From: Paraburkholderia sp. BL25I1N1
GTDB taxonomy: Bacteria > Pseudomonadota > Gammaproteobacteria > Burkholderiales > Burkholderiaceae
DNA length: 49,069 nt
Reading direction: 5' to 3'
Assembly: GCF_003002025.1 (NCBI RefSeq)
Contig: NZ_PVZB01000041.1
Location: 1 to 49,069, forward strand
Part shown: positions 8,295-16,190 of the stretch, in pieces
Layout of the letters: each line of letters opens with the position of its first letter
Numbering within the stretch: position 1 is the stretch's first letter
Position numbers and translations under genes: made by a program
The notes under the pieces: generated by a model
Database searches by the model: none
Told to the model about the DNA's origin: nothing
What the model saw: only the letters and a program-made list of their open reading frames with translations

Positions 8295-8903
8295 ATGGCC
8301 CGCACCCGAGCGCCCGACCACGAAACTCAGCGCGAGCAGATTCTTGAACTCGCCGCGGCGAAGTTCGCCCAGACCAGCTATCCCAGCACCTCGATGGCCG
8401 ACCTCGCCGCCGCGAGCGGCACTTCGAAAGCGCGCCTCTACCACTACTACGCGAGCAAGGAAGCGATCCTGTTCGATCTGCTGGACCGCTATACCAAGCG
8501 GCTCATGCTGATCATCGCGGAAGTGGAAGGCGCGAGTCAGCGGCGCGGCTTGTCGGAGCGGGAAACCTTCGCCGAGCTGATCCGGGCATTTCTGTCGGAG
8601 TATGAGACGTCGCATAGCCGGCACGTCGCGCTGTTGAACGACGTGAAGTATCTGGTCGATACCCAGCGCGAAGTGATTCTGAATCGCCAGCGTGACGTGG
8701 TGGCGGCTTTTGCGCGGCAGTTGGCGCGCGCCTATCCGGAGCGCGCCACGCGCGACAACCAGACCGCGCTCACCATGATGGTGTTCGGCATGATCAACTG
8801 GACCTTCACCTGGCTGAAGCCGGACGGCCGGCTGGGCTACCGTGAGTTCGCCGAACAGGTGGTCGGCATGGTTGACCACGGCTTGAGTTCAAATCAGGCC
8901 TGA
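8295..8903 (+). CDS. paaR: TetR-family repressor, PaaR-like
   Basis: A 202-residue TetR regulator. The N-terminal helix-turn-helix covers about residues 15-60 (TSMADLAAASGTSKARLYHY then the YASKEAILF helix), followed by a helical ligand domain. The position after paaABCDE and the perfect palindrome before paaA make it the likely PaaR, which releases the paa promoter when phenylacetyl-CoA accumulates. The ATG at 8295 gives the usual length; an upstream extension overlaps DUF1835. The assignment as PaaR rests on context plus family, not on a distinctive ligand motif. Confidence 0.85.
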   Translation: MARTRAPDHETQREQILELAAAKFAQTSYPSTSMADLAAASGTSKARLYHYYASKEAILFDLLDRYTKRLMLIIAEVEGASQRRGLSERETFAELIRAFLSEYETSHSRHVALLNDVKYLVDTQREVILNRQRDVVAAFARQLARAYPERATRDNQTALTMMVFGMINWTFTWLKPDGRLGYREFAEQVVGMVDHGLSSNQA

Positions 8904-9058
8904 TTCCGCACTGCAGCAATATGCAGACGAAATAACGTGCCGGTGTGATCGATGTGCGACATCGTGTCACGAACGCTCGTATCATTTATTTACTCTTTAA
9001 AATCAAAAGCATAAAAATAGGGCGCAAACTTTTTAGGCACTCCCTTCAAATATTGATA

Positions 9059-9074
9059 CGGGTTTTCCCTAGTG
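9059..9074 (+). promoter_or_regulatory. Candidate regulatory motif, copy 1 (upstream of GNAT gene)
   Basis: CGGGTTTTCCCTAGTG lies in the AT-rich region 72 bp before the GNAT gene. Near-matches occur before two other genes in this window (12244-12259, and 24855-24870 on the other strand), so it may be a shared operator. Confidence 0.4.
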
Positions 9075-9145
9075 CGCAGTGTGTATCTCCGCTAAAATTG
9101 CTTTTGCGGTGCACCACGCCGCTCGACCAAAAGGAGAACCCGACC

Positions 9146-9814
9146 ATGAACTTGACTACACCCCGCGCTGCTGAGCCGATCGTTGCGCATGATCGTTTGA
9201 TGCAGCCAGCCGGTCGTGCGCCTGCTCTGGTCCGCGAACTCACCGCAGTCGACCGCGAACGCCTGCTTACCCACTTCCTCGCGCTCGACGAAGACGACCG
9301 GCTCCTGCGCTTCGGCCAGATCGTGCCGGACCACGTCATCGAAAACTATGTTCGTGCGATCGACTTCAAGCGCGACACCGTCTTCGGCGTCTTCAACAAT
9401 CAATTGGAGTTGACCGGCGTCGGCCACCTGGCTTATCTGCCGGCCGAAGGCGACAAGCGCACGGCCGAGTTCGGCGTGTCCGTGCTGGAAAGCGTCCGCG
9501 GCCAAGGCATCGGCTCGAAGCTGTTCGAGCGCGCCGCCATTCGCAGCCGCAATACGCACGTCGGCATGCTGTACATGCACTGCCTGTCGCGCAATTCGAC
9601 CATGATGCATATCGCGAAGAAGGCAGGCATGAAGATCGAATATGCCTACGGTGAGGCAGACGCGTACCTCACGCTGTCGCCGGCGGATCAATCGAGCATC
9701 ATCACGGAAATGCTGCAGGAACAGGCTGCCGTGTTCGACTACGCGCTCAAGCGGCAAGCGTGTCGCACGTCGAAGCTGTTCGAGTCGTTCATGCCGACGG
9801 CTGTCGCAGCCTGA
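9146..9814 (+). CDS. GNAT-family N-acetyltransferase
   Basis: A 222-residue acetyltransferase. The acetyl-CoA loop is clear in VLESVRGQGIGSKLFERA (RGQGIG near residue 118), after a conserved ALDEDDRLLRFG segment typical of a stand-alone betaproteobacterial GNAT subfamily. The substrate is unknown. The ATG at 9146 has an AAGGAG site at 9131-9136; the longer in-frame extension crosses an AT-rich promoter tract and is rejected. A strong terminator follows, so it is a single-gene unit. Confidence 0.9.
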   Translation: MNLTTPRAAEPIVAHDRLMQPAGRAPALVRELTAVDRERLLTHFLALDEDDRLLRFGQIVPDHVIENYVRAIDFKRDTVFGVFNNQLELTGVGHLAYLPAEGDKRTAEFGVSVLESVRGQGIGSKLFERAAIRSRNTHVGMLYMHCLSRNSTMMHIAKKAGMKIEYAYGEADAYLTLSPADQSSIITEMLQEQAAVFDYALKRQACRTSKLFESFMPTAVAA

Positions 9815-9840
9815 GAACACCAAGCTTCAGCAAGAACAGA

Positions 9841-9867
9841 GGGCGGCCACGTGGCCGCCCTTTTTGT
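9841..9867 (+). terminator. Rho-independent terminator after GNAT gene
   Basis: GGGCGGCCACGTGGCCGCCC is a perfect self-complementary 20-mer followed by TTTTTG. It ends the GNAT transcript. Confidence 0.92.
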
Positions 9868-9889
9868 TTGCACTCGCCCGCCGCCTACC

Positions 9890-10387
9890 TCACAAGATCG
9901 GCAGCGCGGTCGTCTCCTTAAACTTTTCCAGCGAGAAGCTCGATTTCACGTCGATTACCGACGGATGGTGCAGCAAGTGGTCCTGCACGAAGCGTGAAAA
10001 GTGCGCCATGTCCTTCACCTGGACGCGCAGCAGATAATCCATGTCGCCGGTCATTGCGTGACATGCCACCACTTCAGGCCACGTCTGCACCGCCGCGCGA
10101 AACAGATCCGCATGAGTGGCGTCGCCGCGCGAACTGAGCGCCGGACCGCCGCGCTTTTCCAGTCGCACATTCACATAGGCAAGCAAATCGAGCCCGAGCT
10201 GCTGTGCGTCGAGCAGCGCCACATAGCCTCGTATCACGCCGCTTTCTTCCAGCCGGCGGATACGCCGAAGACACGGACTGGGCGAAAGATTGATGCGCTC
10301 GGCGATCTCCTGATTCGACAGCCGGCCATTCTCCTGAAGAATCGCCAGAATTCGCCTGTCGATGGCGTCTATCTCTGTATTGGCCAT
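9890..10387 (-). CDS. Lrp/AsnC-family transcriptional regulator
   Basis: A 165-residue regulator with an N-terminal winged helix (residues 5-60, DAIDRRILAILQENGRLSNQ then PSPCLRRIRRLEESGVI) and a C-terminal RAM/ACT-like ligand domain (about 65-150, with GDMDYLLRV). Lrp/AsnC proteins sense amino acids. It is divergent from the 4-hydroxyphenylpyruvate dioxygenase gene with about 155 bp between the starts. The likely role is control of tyrosine catabolism in response to an aromatic amino acid, inferred from position. Confidence 0.9.
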   Translation of the reverse strand: MANTEIDAIDRRILAILQENGRLSNQEIAERINLSPSPCLRRIRRLEESGVIRGYVALLDAQQLGLDLLAYVNVRLEKRGGPALSSRGDATHADLFRAAVQTWPEVVACHAMTGDMDYLLRVQVKDMAHFSRFVQDHLLHHPSVIDVKSSFSLEKFKETTALPIL

Positions 10388-10542
10388 TTTCTGCCGTCCA
10401 TTCGAACTGTTGAGCTAGAAACTAGCGTCAGCGTATCGACGCACGATTAAGTTCGCAAGTTTTCGCCGCAGACAGGCCTTTACACTTGCGTCATTCAGTC
10501 GCGCAATGGCTCATTCGGCTCGCGCTCATCAGGAGACAGACA

Positions 10543-11640
10543 ATGCAAGTTTCAACCTGGGAAAACCCGCTCGGCACCGACGGCTTCGAGTTCATCGAAT
10601 ACACCGCGCCGGATCCGAAGGCGCTCGGCAAGCTCTTCGAGCAGATGGGCTTCACCGCCGTTGCGCGGCATCGCCATAAAGATGTGACGCTGTATCGCCA
10701 AGGGGACATCAACTTCATCGTCAACGGCGAGCCGGATTCGTTCGCGCAACGCTTCACGCGCTTGCACGGCCCTTCGATCTGCGCGATTGCTTTCCGGGTT
10801 CAGGACGCCGCCAAGGCGTACAAGCAAGCAGTGGAAAAAGGCGCCTGGGGCTTCGACAACAAGACCGGCCCGATGGAACTGAACATTCCGGCGATCAAAG
10901 GCATTGGCGACTCGCTGATCTACTTCGTCGACCGCTGGCGCGGCAAGAACGGCGCAGAACCGAACAGCATCGGCAACATCGACATTTACGACGTGGACTT
11001 CGAACCCATTGCGGGCGCGAACCCGAACCCGGTCGGCCACGGCCTGACCTACATCGACCACCTGACACATAACGTGCATCGCGGCCGCATGCAGGAATGG
11101 GCGGAGTTCTACGAGCGTCTGTTCAACTTCCGCGAAGTGCGTTATTTCGACATCGAAGGCAAGGTGACGGGCGTGAAGTCGAAGGCGATGACCTCGCCGT
11201 GCGGCAAGATACGCATCCCGATCAACGAAGAAGGTTCGGAAACCGCCGGCCAGATTCAGGAATATCTCGACGCGTATCACGGCGAAGGCATTCAGCACAT
11301 TGCCCTCGGCAGCAACGACATTTACCGCACGGTGGACGGCTTGCGCGCATCGAACATCTCGCTGCTCGACACGATCGACACGTATTACGAGCTGGTCGAT
11401 CGCCGCGTGCCGAATCATGGCGAGCCGCTCGACGAGTTGCGCAAGCGCAAGATCCTGATCGACGGCGCGCCCGAAGATCTGCTGCTGCAGATTTTCACCG
11501 AAAATCAGATCGGCCCGATCTTCTTCGAGATCATTCAACGCAAGGGGAATCAGGGTTTCGGCGAGGGCAACTTCAAGGCACTCTTCGAATCGATCGAACT
11601 GGATCAGATTCGCCGTGGTGTGGTGCAAGACAAAGTCTGA
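10543..11640 (+). CDS. hppD: 4-hydroxyphenylpyruvate dioxygenase
   Basis: A 365-residue Fe(II) dioxygenase that converts 4-hydroxyphenylpyruvate, O2 to homogentisate and CO2, the second step of tyrosine degradation. It has two vicinal-oxygen-chelate domains. The 2-His-1-carboxylate iron ligands are visible as His173 (YIDHLTHNV), His252 (GIQHIAL) and Glu329 (IFFEIIQ). The C-terminal NQGFGEGNFKALFESIE segment matches the gate helix region. The start at 10543 has AGGAGA upstream at 10531. It is monocistronic: a strong bidirectional terminator follows. Confidence 0.96.
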   Translation: MQVSTWENPLGTDGFEFIEYTAPDPKALGKLFEQMGFTAVARHRHKDVTLYRQGDINFIVNGEPDSFAQRFTRLHGPSICAIAFRVQDAAKAYKQAVEKGAWGFDNKTGPMELNIPAIKGIGDSLIYFVDRWRGKNGAEPNSIGNIDIYDVDFEPIAGANPNPVGHGLTYIDHLTHNVHRGRMQEWAEFYERLFNFREVRYFDIEGKVTGVKSKAMTSPCGKIRIPINEEGSETAGQIQEYLDAYHGEGIQHIALGSNDIYRTVDGLRASNISLLDTIDTYYELVDRRVPNHGEPLDELRKRKILIDGAPEDLLLQIFTENQIGPIFFEIIQRKGNQGFGEGNFKALFESIELDQIRRGVVQDKV

Positions 11641-11689
11641 CAGCGTGCGCCGCTTTACTAGAGCGGATGCGTGATGCGTAGACCCAAAT

Positions 11690-11725
11690 GAAAAGGGCGA
11701 AGATCTCACGATCTTCGCCCTTTTC
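11690..11725. terminator. Bidirectional terminator
   Basis: A perfect 16-bp stem, GAAAAGGGCGAAGATC, loop TCAC, then its complement ending in CCCTTTTC. A-tract and T-tract flank it, so it can end hppD on the plus strand and the small minus-strand gene at 11812. Confidence 0.92.
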
Positions 11726-11811
11726 GTTGGCGCCGTTGTCTCAAGCAAAACCTTTATGGCTTGACGCAACAACGGCGGGTTACTCAACCGACACACCGCA
11801 TGCGCGGCGTA

Positions 11812-12012
11812 TCACGAATTCTTGTCTTCCCCGTCGGACTCGATGGATCGCGTGACGCTGCTCATGGCAATACGTGCGGGCGCGACCTGCGCCGTACGGG
11901 TTACCGCGTTCGACAGCGCCCCTGCACTGCCCGAATTCGAGCGCACCGGCGCGCTCATGGCAAAAAATGCTGCCGAAACCATCAGGAAGGTCTGGATGTT
12001 TCTCGTGTTCAT
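11812..12012 (-). CDS. Small secreted protein of unknown function
   Basis: A 66-residue protein. An AAGGAG ribosome site sits directly before the ATG at 12012. Residues 1-25 form a signal peptide (MNTRNIQTFLMVSAAFFAMS then APVRS), leaving a mature peptide of about 41 residues rich in Ser, Ala and Thr with an acidic end (SDGEDKNS). No cysteine and no domain are recognised. Its promoter region holds a pair of TTACAG repeats that could bind a response regulator. I do not recognise the family; translation is supported by the ribosome site and signal peptide. Confidence 0.65.
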   Translation of the reverse strand: MNTRNIQTFLMVSAAFFAMSAPVRSNSGSAGALSNAVTRTAQVAPARIAMSSVTRSIESDGEDKNS

Positions 12013-12137
12013 GCGTACTCCTTTTCTGACTGCCCTGTTGTCGTGAAGCTCCACCGAATGCGGAGCGTTGCGCGGACATTGCTCACAGGTGGGGGTTAGA
12101 CAGGCATTTCGCGCACGGTTCCGCAGATTTGTAGTTT

Positions 12138-12153
12138 TTACAGCTTGTTACAG
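12138..12153 (-). promoter_or_regulatory. Direct repeat, possible OmpR/PhoB-type response-regulator site
   Basis: On the minus strand CTGTAA occurs twice with a 10-bp period (TTACAG at 12138-12143 and 12148-12153 on the plus strand). A repeat once per helical turn is the usual layout for winged-helix response regulators. It lies 126 bp upstream of the small secreted protein gene. Confidence 0.35.
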
Positions 12154-12243
12154 GCAGTCGCGAGAGCGGTGCGCGAGCGAACAGCGAGCCCGCGCGCCGA
12201 CACTCGCGACAAAAGCGGAAGCCTCGTTCCTCCTAGGCTGCGG

Positions 12244-12259
12244 CGGGTTTTCACCAGTG
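12244..12259 (+). promoter_or_regulatory. Candidate regulatory motif, copy 2 (upstream of indolepyruvate oxidoreductase)
   Basis: CGGGTTTTCACCAGTG matches copy 1 (9059-9074) at 14 of 16 positions and lies 112 bp before the oxidoreductase start. The rest of the 12013-12370 gap holds divergent promoter sequence but no gene that I can support. Confidence 0.4.
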
Positions 12260-12370
12260 CTACCATCACTTAAAACACGTCAATATGACGGCCCCGGCCC
12301 TACGCATTCACAAGATGCCGCGGCCCAAAAAAGTTTTGGTGATCCCAAACTGGTTGGAGGAGTACACATA

Positions 12371-15300
12371 ATGAACGCCCCGCTAGACGCAGGTCAGCGA
12401 GCCTCGCTCGAAGCCGCGCTATCTTCCGTCACGCTCGACGACAAATACACCCTCGAACGCGGCCGCGCGTATATGAGCGGCATCCAGGCGCTGGTGCGTC
12501 TGCCGATGCTGCAGCAGGAACGCGACCGGGCCGCCGGGCTCAACACCGCCGGCTTCATCTCCGGTTACCGTGGATCGCCACTCGGCGGACTTGACCAATC
12601 CCTGTGGAAGGCGAAACAGCATCTCGCCGCGCATCAGGTCGTGTTCCAGCCAGGCGTCAACGAAGACCTCGCGGCCACCGCCGTTTGGGGTTCACAGCAG
12701 GTCAATCTGTACCCGAGCGCCAAATACGACGGCGTGTTCTCGATGTGGTACGGCAAAGGCCCAGGCGTCGACCGTTCCGGCGACGTCTTCAAGCACGGCA
12801 ACTCGGCCGGCTCGGCGCGCAACGGCGGCGTTCTCGTCCTTGCCGGCGACGACCACGCCGCAAAATCGTCCACGCTCGCGCACCAGTCCGAACACATTTT
12901 CAAGGCGTGCGGCCTGCCGGTTCTGTTCCCGTCGAACGTGCAGGAATATCTCGACTTCGGCCTGCACGGCTGGGCAATGAGCCGCTATTCCGGTCTGTGG
13001 GTCGCGATGAAATGCGTGACCGACGTGGTCGAGTCGTCGGCCTCGGTCGACATCGACCCGCATCGCACGAAGATCATCCTGCCGGAAGACTTCGCGATGC
13101 CCGAGGGCGGCTTGAATATCCGCTGGCCGGATCCGCCGCTCGTGCAGGAAGCGCGTCTGCTCGACTACAAGTGGTATGCGGCGCTCGCCTACGTGCGGGC
13201 CAACAAACTGGACCGCGTCGAAATCGATTCGCCGCATGCGCGCTTCGGCATCATGACCGGCGGCAAGGCGTATCTCGACGTGCGTCAGGCGCTGACCGAC
13301 CTCGGCCTCGACGACGAGACCTGTTCGCGCATCGGCATCCGTCTGTACAAGGTCGGCTGCGTGTGGCCGCTCGAAGCGCAAGGCGCGCAGGCGTTCGCGC
13401 GCGGCCTCGACGAAATTCTGGTGGTCGAAGAAAAGCGCCAGATTCTCGAATACGCTATCAAGGAAGAACTGTACAACTGGCCCGATGCGCAGCGTCCGCG
13501 CGTGTTCGGCAAGTTCGACGAGAAAGACGGTGCGGGCGGCGAATGGTCGGTGCCGATGGGCAACTGGCTGCTGCCGGCGCACTACGAACTCTCGCCGGCA
13601 ATCATCGCCAAGGCGATCGCCACGCGGCTCGACAAATTCGACCTGCCGTCGGACGTGCGCGCTCGCATCGCCACGCGTATCGCGGTGATCGAAGCCAAGG
13701 AAAAAGCGCTGGCGCGCCCGCGCGTCGAAGCCGAACGCAAGCCGTGGTTCTGCTCGGGCTGCCCGCACAACACGTCGACCAACGTGCCGGAAGGCTCGCG
13801 CGCGATGGCCGGCATCGGCTGTCATTACATGACGGTCTGGATGGACCGCAGCACCAGCACGTTCAGCCAGATGGGCGGCGAAGGCGTGGCGTGGATCGGC
13901 CAGGCGCCTTTCACCAACGACAAGCACGTGTTCGCCAATCTCGGCGACGGCACTTACTTCCACTCCGGCCTGCTGGCGATTCGTGCGGCGATCGCCTCGA
14001 AGGCCAACATCACCTACAAGATTCTCTATAACGACGCGGTCGCCATGACCGGCGGCCAGCCGGTCGACGGCGTGCTGACCGTGCCGCAGATCACGCACCA
14101 ACTCGCCGCCGAAGGCGCGACGAAAATCGTGATCGTCACCGACGAGCCGGAGAAGTACTCGGCGAACGTCGGCCTCGCGCCGGGCATCGACATCCATCAC
14201 CGCGACAAGCTCGACGAAGTACAGCGCCAACTGCGCGAAGTGTCCGGCACGACGATCCTGATCTACGACCAGACTTGCGCGACGGAGAAACGCCGCCGCA
14301 GGAAACGCGGCACGTATCCGGACCCGGCACGCCGCGTCGTGATCAACGAGGCCGTGTGCGAGGGCTGCGGCGATTGCTCGGTGAAGTCGAATTGCCTGTC
14401 GGTGGAGCCGCTCGATACCGAGTACGGCACGAAGCGCCAGATCAATCAGTCCACCTGCAACAAGGACTTCTCGTGCGTGAACGGTTTCTGCCCGAGCTTC
14501 GTCTCAGTTGAAGGCGGTCAGTTGCGCAAGCCGAAGGCCGCTTCCGGTGTCGCGGGCGACGCGATGCCGCCGGTGCCGGAACCCGAATTGCCGTCCATGG
14601 AGCGGCCGTACGGCGTGCTGGTGACGGGCGTCGGCGGCACGGGTGTCGTGACGATCGGCGCGCTGCTCGGCATGGCCGCGCATCTGGAGAACAAGGGCGT
14701 CACCGTGCTCGATGTCACCGGGCTCGCGCAGAAAGGCGGCGCCGTGATGAGCCACGTGCAGATCGCGAAGAATCCGGCCGACATCCACGCGACCCGTATC
14801 GCCATGGGCGAAGCGAGTCTCGTGATCGGCTGCGATGCGATCGTCACGGCCAGCGACGAATGCGTGTCGCGCATGCAGGCCGGCCGCACGCGCGTCGTGT
14901 TGAACAGCGCGCATACGCCGACCGCCGAACTCATCAAGAACCCGAACTGGCGCTTCCCGGGCAGCAGCACGGAAGCCGACGTGCGCGCCGCCGCCGGTGA
15001 CGACAGTGTCGATACGGTCGACGCGAATCACTTCGCGGTCGCGCTGCTCGGCGACGCGATCTATACCAACCCGTTCGTGCTCGGCTACGCATGGCAACGC
15101 GGCTGGGTGCCGCTCACGTATCAGTCGCTGATGCGCGCTATCGAGTTGAACAACGTGCAGGTCGAGAAGAACCGCGCGGCGTTCGAATGGGGTCGCCGTG
15201 CCGCGCACGATCTGGCCGGCGTGCGCAAGCTCGCGCAATCGCAAGGACGTGGTGCGGCAGCGGAAACGACGAGCAGCAAGATCATCTCGCTGCACACGCC

Positions 15301-15970
15301 GAAGGCACTCGACACGCTGATCGACAAACGCGCTGAGTATCTAACCGCGTGGCAGAACAGCGCGTATGCCGACCGTTATCGCGCGCTGGTGTCGCAAGTG
15401 CGTGCAGCCGAGTCGGCGCTCGATTCGATCGACGGCCAATTGCCGTTGACCGAAGCAGTCGCGAAGAACCTGCACAAGCTCATGGCCTACAAGGACGAGT
15501 ACGAAGTCGCGCGTTTGTACAGCGATCCGGCGTTCATCGAAAAGTTGAAGGCGAATTTCGAAGGCGACTGGAAGCTGCACATTCACCTCGCGCCGCCGAC
15601 GTTCTCGAAGAAAGACGCCAAGGGTCATCTGGTGAAGAAGAAGTACGGCCCGTGGGTTTTCAGCGCGATGCACGTGCTGGCCCGCTTCAAGTTCCTGCGC
15701 GGCACCGCGCTTGATGTGTTCGGCAAGACGGAAGAGCGTCGTACCGAACGTGCGTTGATCGGCGAGTATGAGACGCTGGTGCGAGAACTGATCGCAGGCC
15801 TGACCACGCAGAAGCGCGAATTGGCCATCGAACTGGCGAATCTGCCGGACGGCATCCGCGGCTATGGTCACGTGAAGGAAAACAACCTGAAGGGCGTGCG
15901 CGTCAAATGGAACGAGTTGCTGGCGCGGTGGCGTTCACCTGAGGCTGGCACGACGCAACACGCGGCGTGA
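12371..15970 (+). CDS. Indolepyruvate ferredoxin oxidoreductase, fused alpha-beta type
   Basis: A 1199-residue single-chain 2-oxoacid oxidoreductase that oxidatively decarboxylates aryl pyruvates (indolepyruvate, phenylpyruvate) to aryl-acetyl-CoA using thiamine diphosphate and Fe-S clusters. The N-terminal pyrimidine-binding domain begins GFISGYRGSPLGGLD. CSGCPHNTS near residue 461 and GDGTYFHSG mark the diphosphate-binding domain. An Fe-S motif CEGCGDC (663-669) with Cys675 follows, with more cysteines up to CVNGFCPSF. The gamma-type domain begins VTGVGGTGVVTIGALLG. GGAGG precedes the ATG at 12371. Placed beside paa and hppD, it could feed phenylacetyl-CoA into the paa pathway; this is inference. 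Confidence 0.93.
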   Translation: MNAPLDAGQRASLEAALSSVTLDDKYTLERGRAYMSGIQALVRLPMLQQERDRAAGLNTAGFISGYRGSPLGGLDQSLWKAKQHLAAHQVVFQPGVNEDLAATAVWGSQQVNLYPSAKYDGVFSMWYGKGPGVDRSGDVFKHGNSAGSARNGGVLVLAGDDHAAKSSTLAHQSEHIFKACGLPVLFPSNVQEYLDFGLHGWAMSRYSGLWVAMKCVTDVVESSASVDIDPHRTKIILPEDFAMPEGGLNIRWPDPPLVQEARLLDYKWYAALAYVRANKLDRVEIDSPHARFGIMTGGKAYLDVRQALTDLGLDDETCSRIGIRLYKVGCVWPLEAQGAQAFARGLDEILVVEEKRQILEYAIKEELYNWPDAQRPRVFGKFDEKDGAGGEWSVPMGNWLLPAHYELSPAIIAKAIATRLDKFDLPSDVRARIATRIAVIEAKEKALARPRVEAERKPWFCSGCPHNTSTNVPEGSRAMAGIGCHYMTVWMDRSTSTFSQMGGEGVAWIGQAPFTNDKHVFANLGDGTYFHSGLLAIRAAIASKANITYKILYNDAVAMTGGQPVDGVLTVPQITHQLAAEGATKIVIVTDEPEKYSANVGLAPGIDIHHRDKLDEVQRQLREVSGTTILIYDQTCATEKRRRRKRGTYPDPARRVVINEAVCEGCGDCSVKSNCLSVEPLDTEYGTKRQINQSTCNKDFSCVNGFCPSFVSVEGGQLRKPKAASGVAGDAMPPVPEPELPSMERPYGVLVTGVGGTGVVTIGALLGMAAHLENKGVTVLDVTGLAQKGGAVMSHVQIAKNPADIHATRIAMGEASLVIGCDAIVTASDECVSRMQAGRTRVVLNSAHTPTAELIKNPNWRFPGSSTEADVRAAAGDDSVDTVDANHFAVALLGDAIYTNPFVLGYAWQRGWVPLTYQSLMRAIELNNVQVEKNRAAFEWGRRAAHDLAGVRKLAQSQGRGAAAETTSSKIISLHTPKALDTLIDKRAEYLTAWQNSAYADRYRALVSQVRAAESALDSIDGQLPLTEAVAKNLHKLMAYKDEYEVARLYSDPAFIEKLKANFEGDWKLHIHLAPPTFSKKDAKGHLVKKKYGPWVFSAMHVLARFKFLRGTALDVFGKTEERRTERALIGEYETLVRELIAGLTTQKRELAIELANLPDGIRGYGHVKENNLKGVRVKWNELLARWRSPEAGTTQHAA

Positions 15971-16011
15971 TCAGAATGGCTTGACCGACTCGCTGGTCTG
16001 AAAACAGAAAG

Positions 16012-16042
16012 GCGGCTGTCCTCGCGGACAGTCGCTTTTTTT
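16012..16042 (+). terminator. Terminator of the indolepyruvate oxidoreductase gene
   Basis: Stem GCGGCTGTCC / GGACAGTCGC with one G-U pair and loop TCGC, followed by a run of at least seven T. Confidence 0.9.
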
Positions 16043-16096
16043 ATGTGCTGTGCTGTGAAACGCGACGCGTCACGCTGGTGCAACGACAGCGCCAAT

Positions 16097-16127
16097 AAAA
16101 AAGCCACGGACGCGACATCCGTGGCTT
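16097..16127 (-). terminator. Terminator of the malic enzyme gene
   Basis: Minus-strand stem AAGCCACGGA / TCCGTGGCTT around a 7-nt loop, ending in TTTTTTATT. It lies 64 bp after the maeB stop. Confidence 0.88.
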
Positions 16128-16190
16128 TCTCGCAGATTCGTCGCGCACACCTCGACGAGAGGCGCCGCTCCGATTCTCAAAGCATCCGCA

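Noticed and set aside
8945..9145. N-terminal extension of the GNAT gene
   Set aside because: The stretch is AT-rich promoter DNA with Ile/Lys-rich translation; AAGGAG marks the start at 9146.
12692..14230. Long minus-strand frame (512 codons) opposite the indolepyruvate oxidoreductase
   Set aside because: A shadow of a GC-rich gene: His/Arg/Asp-rich translation without motifs, while the plus strand shows clear Fe-S and TPP domains.
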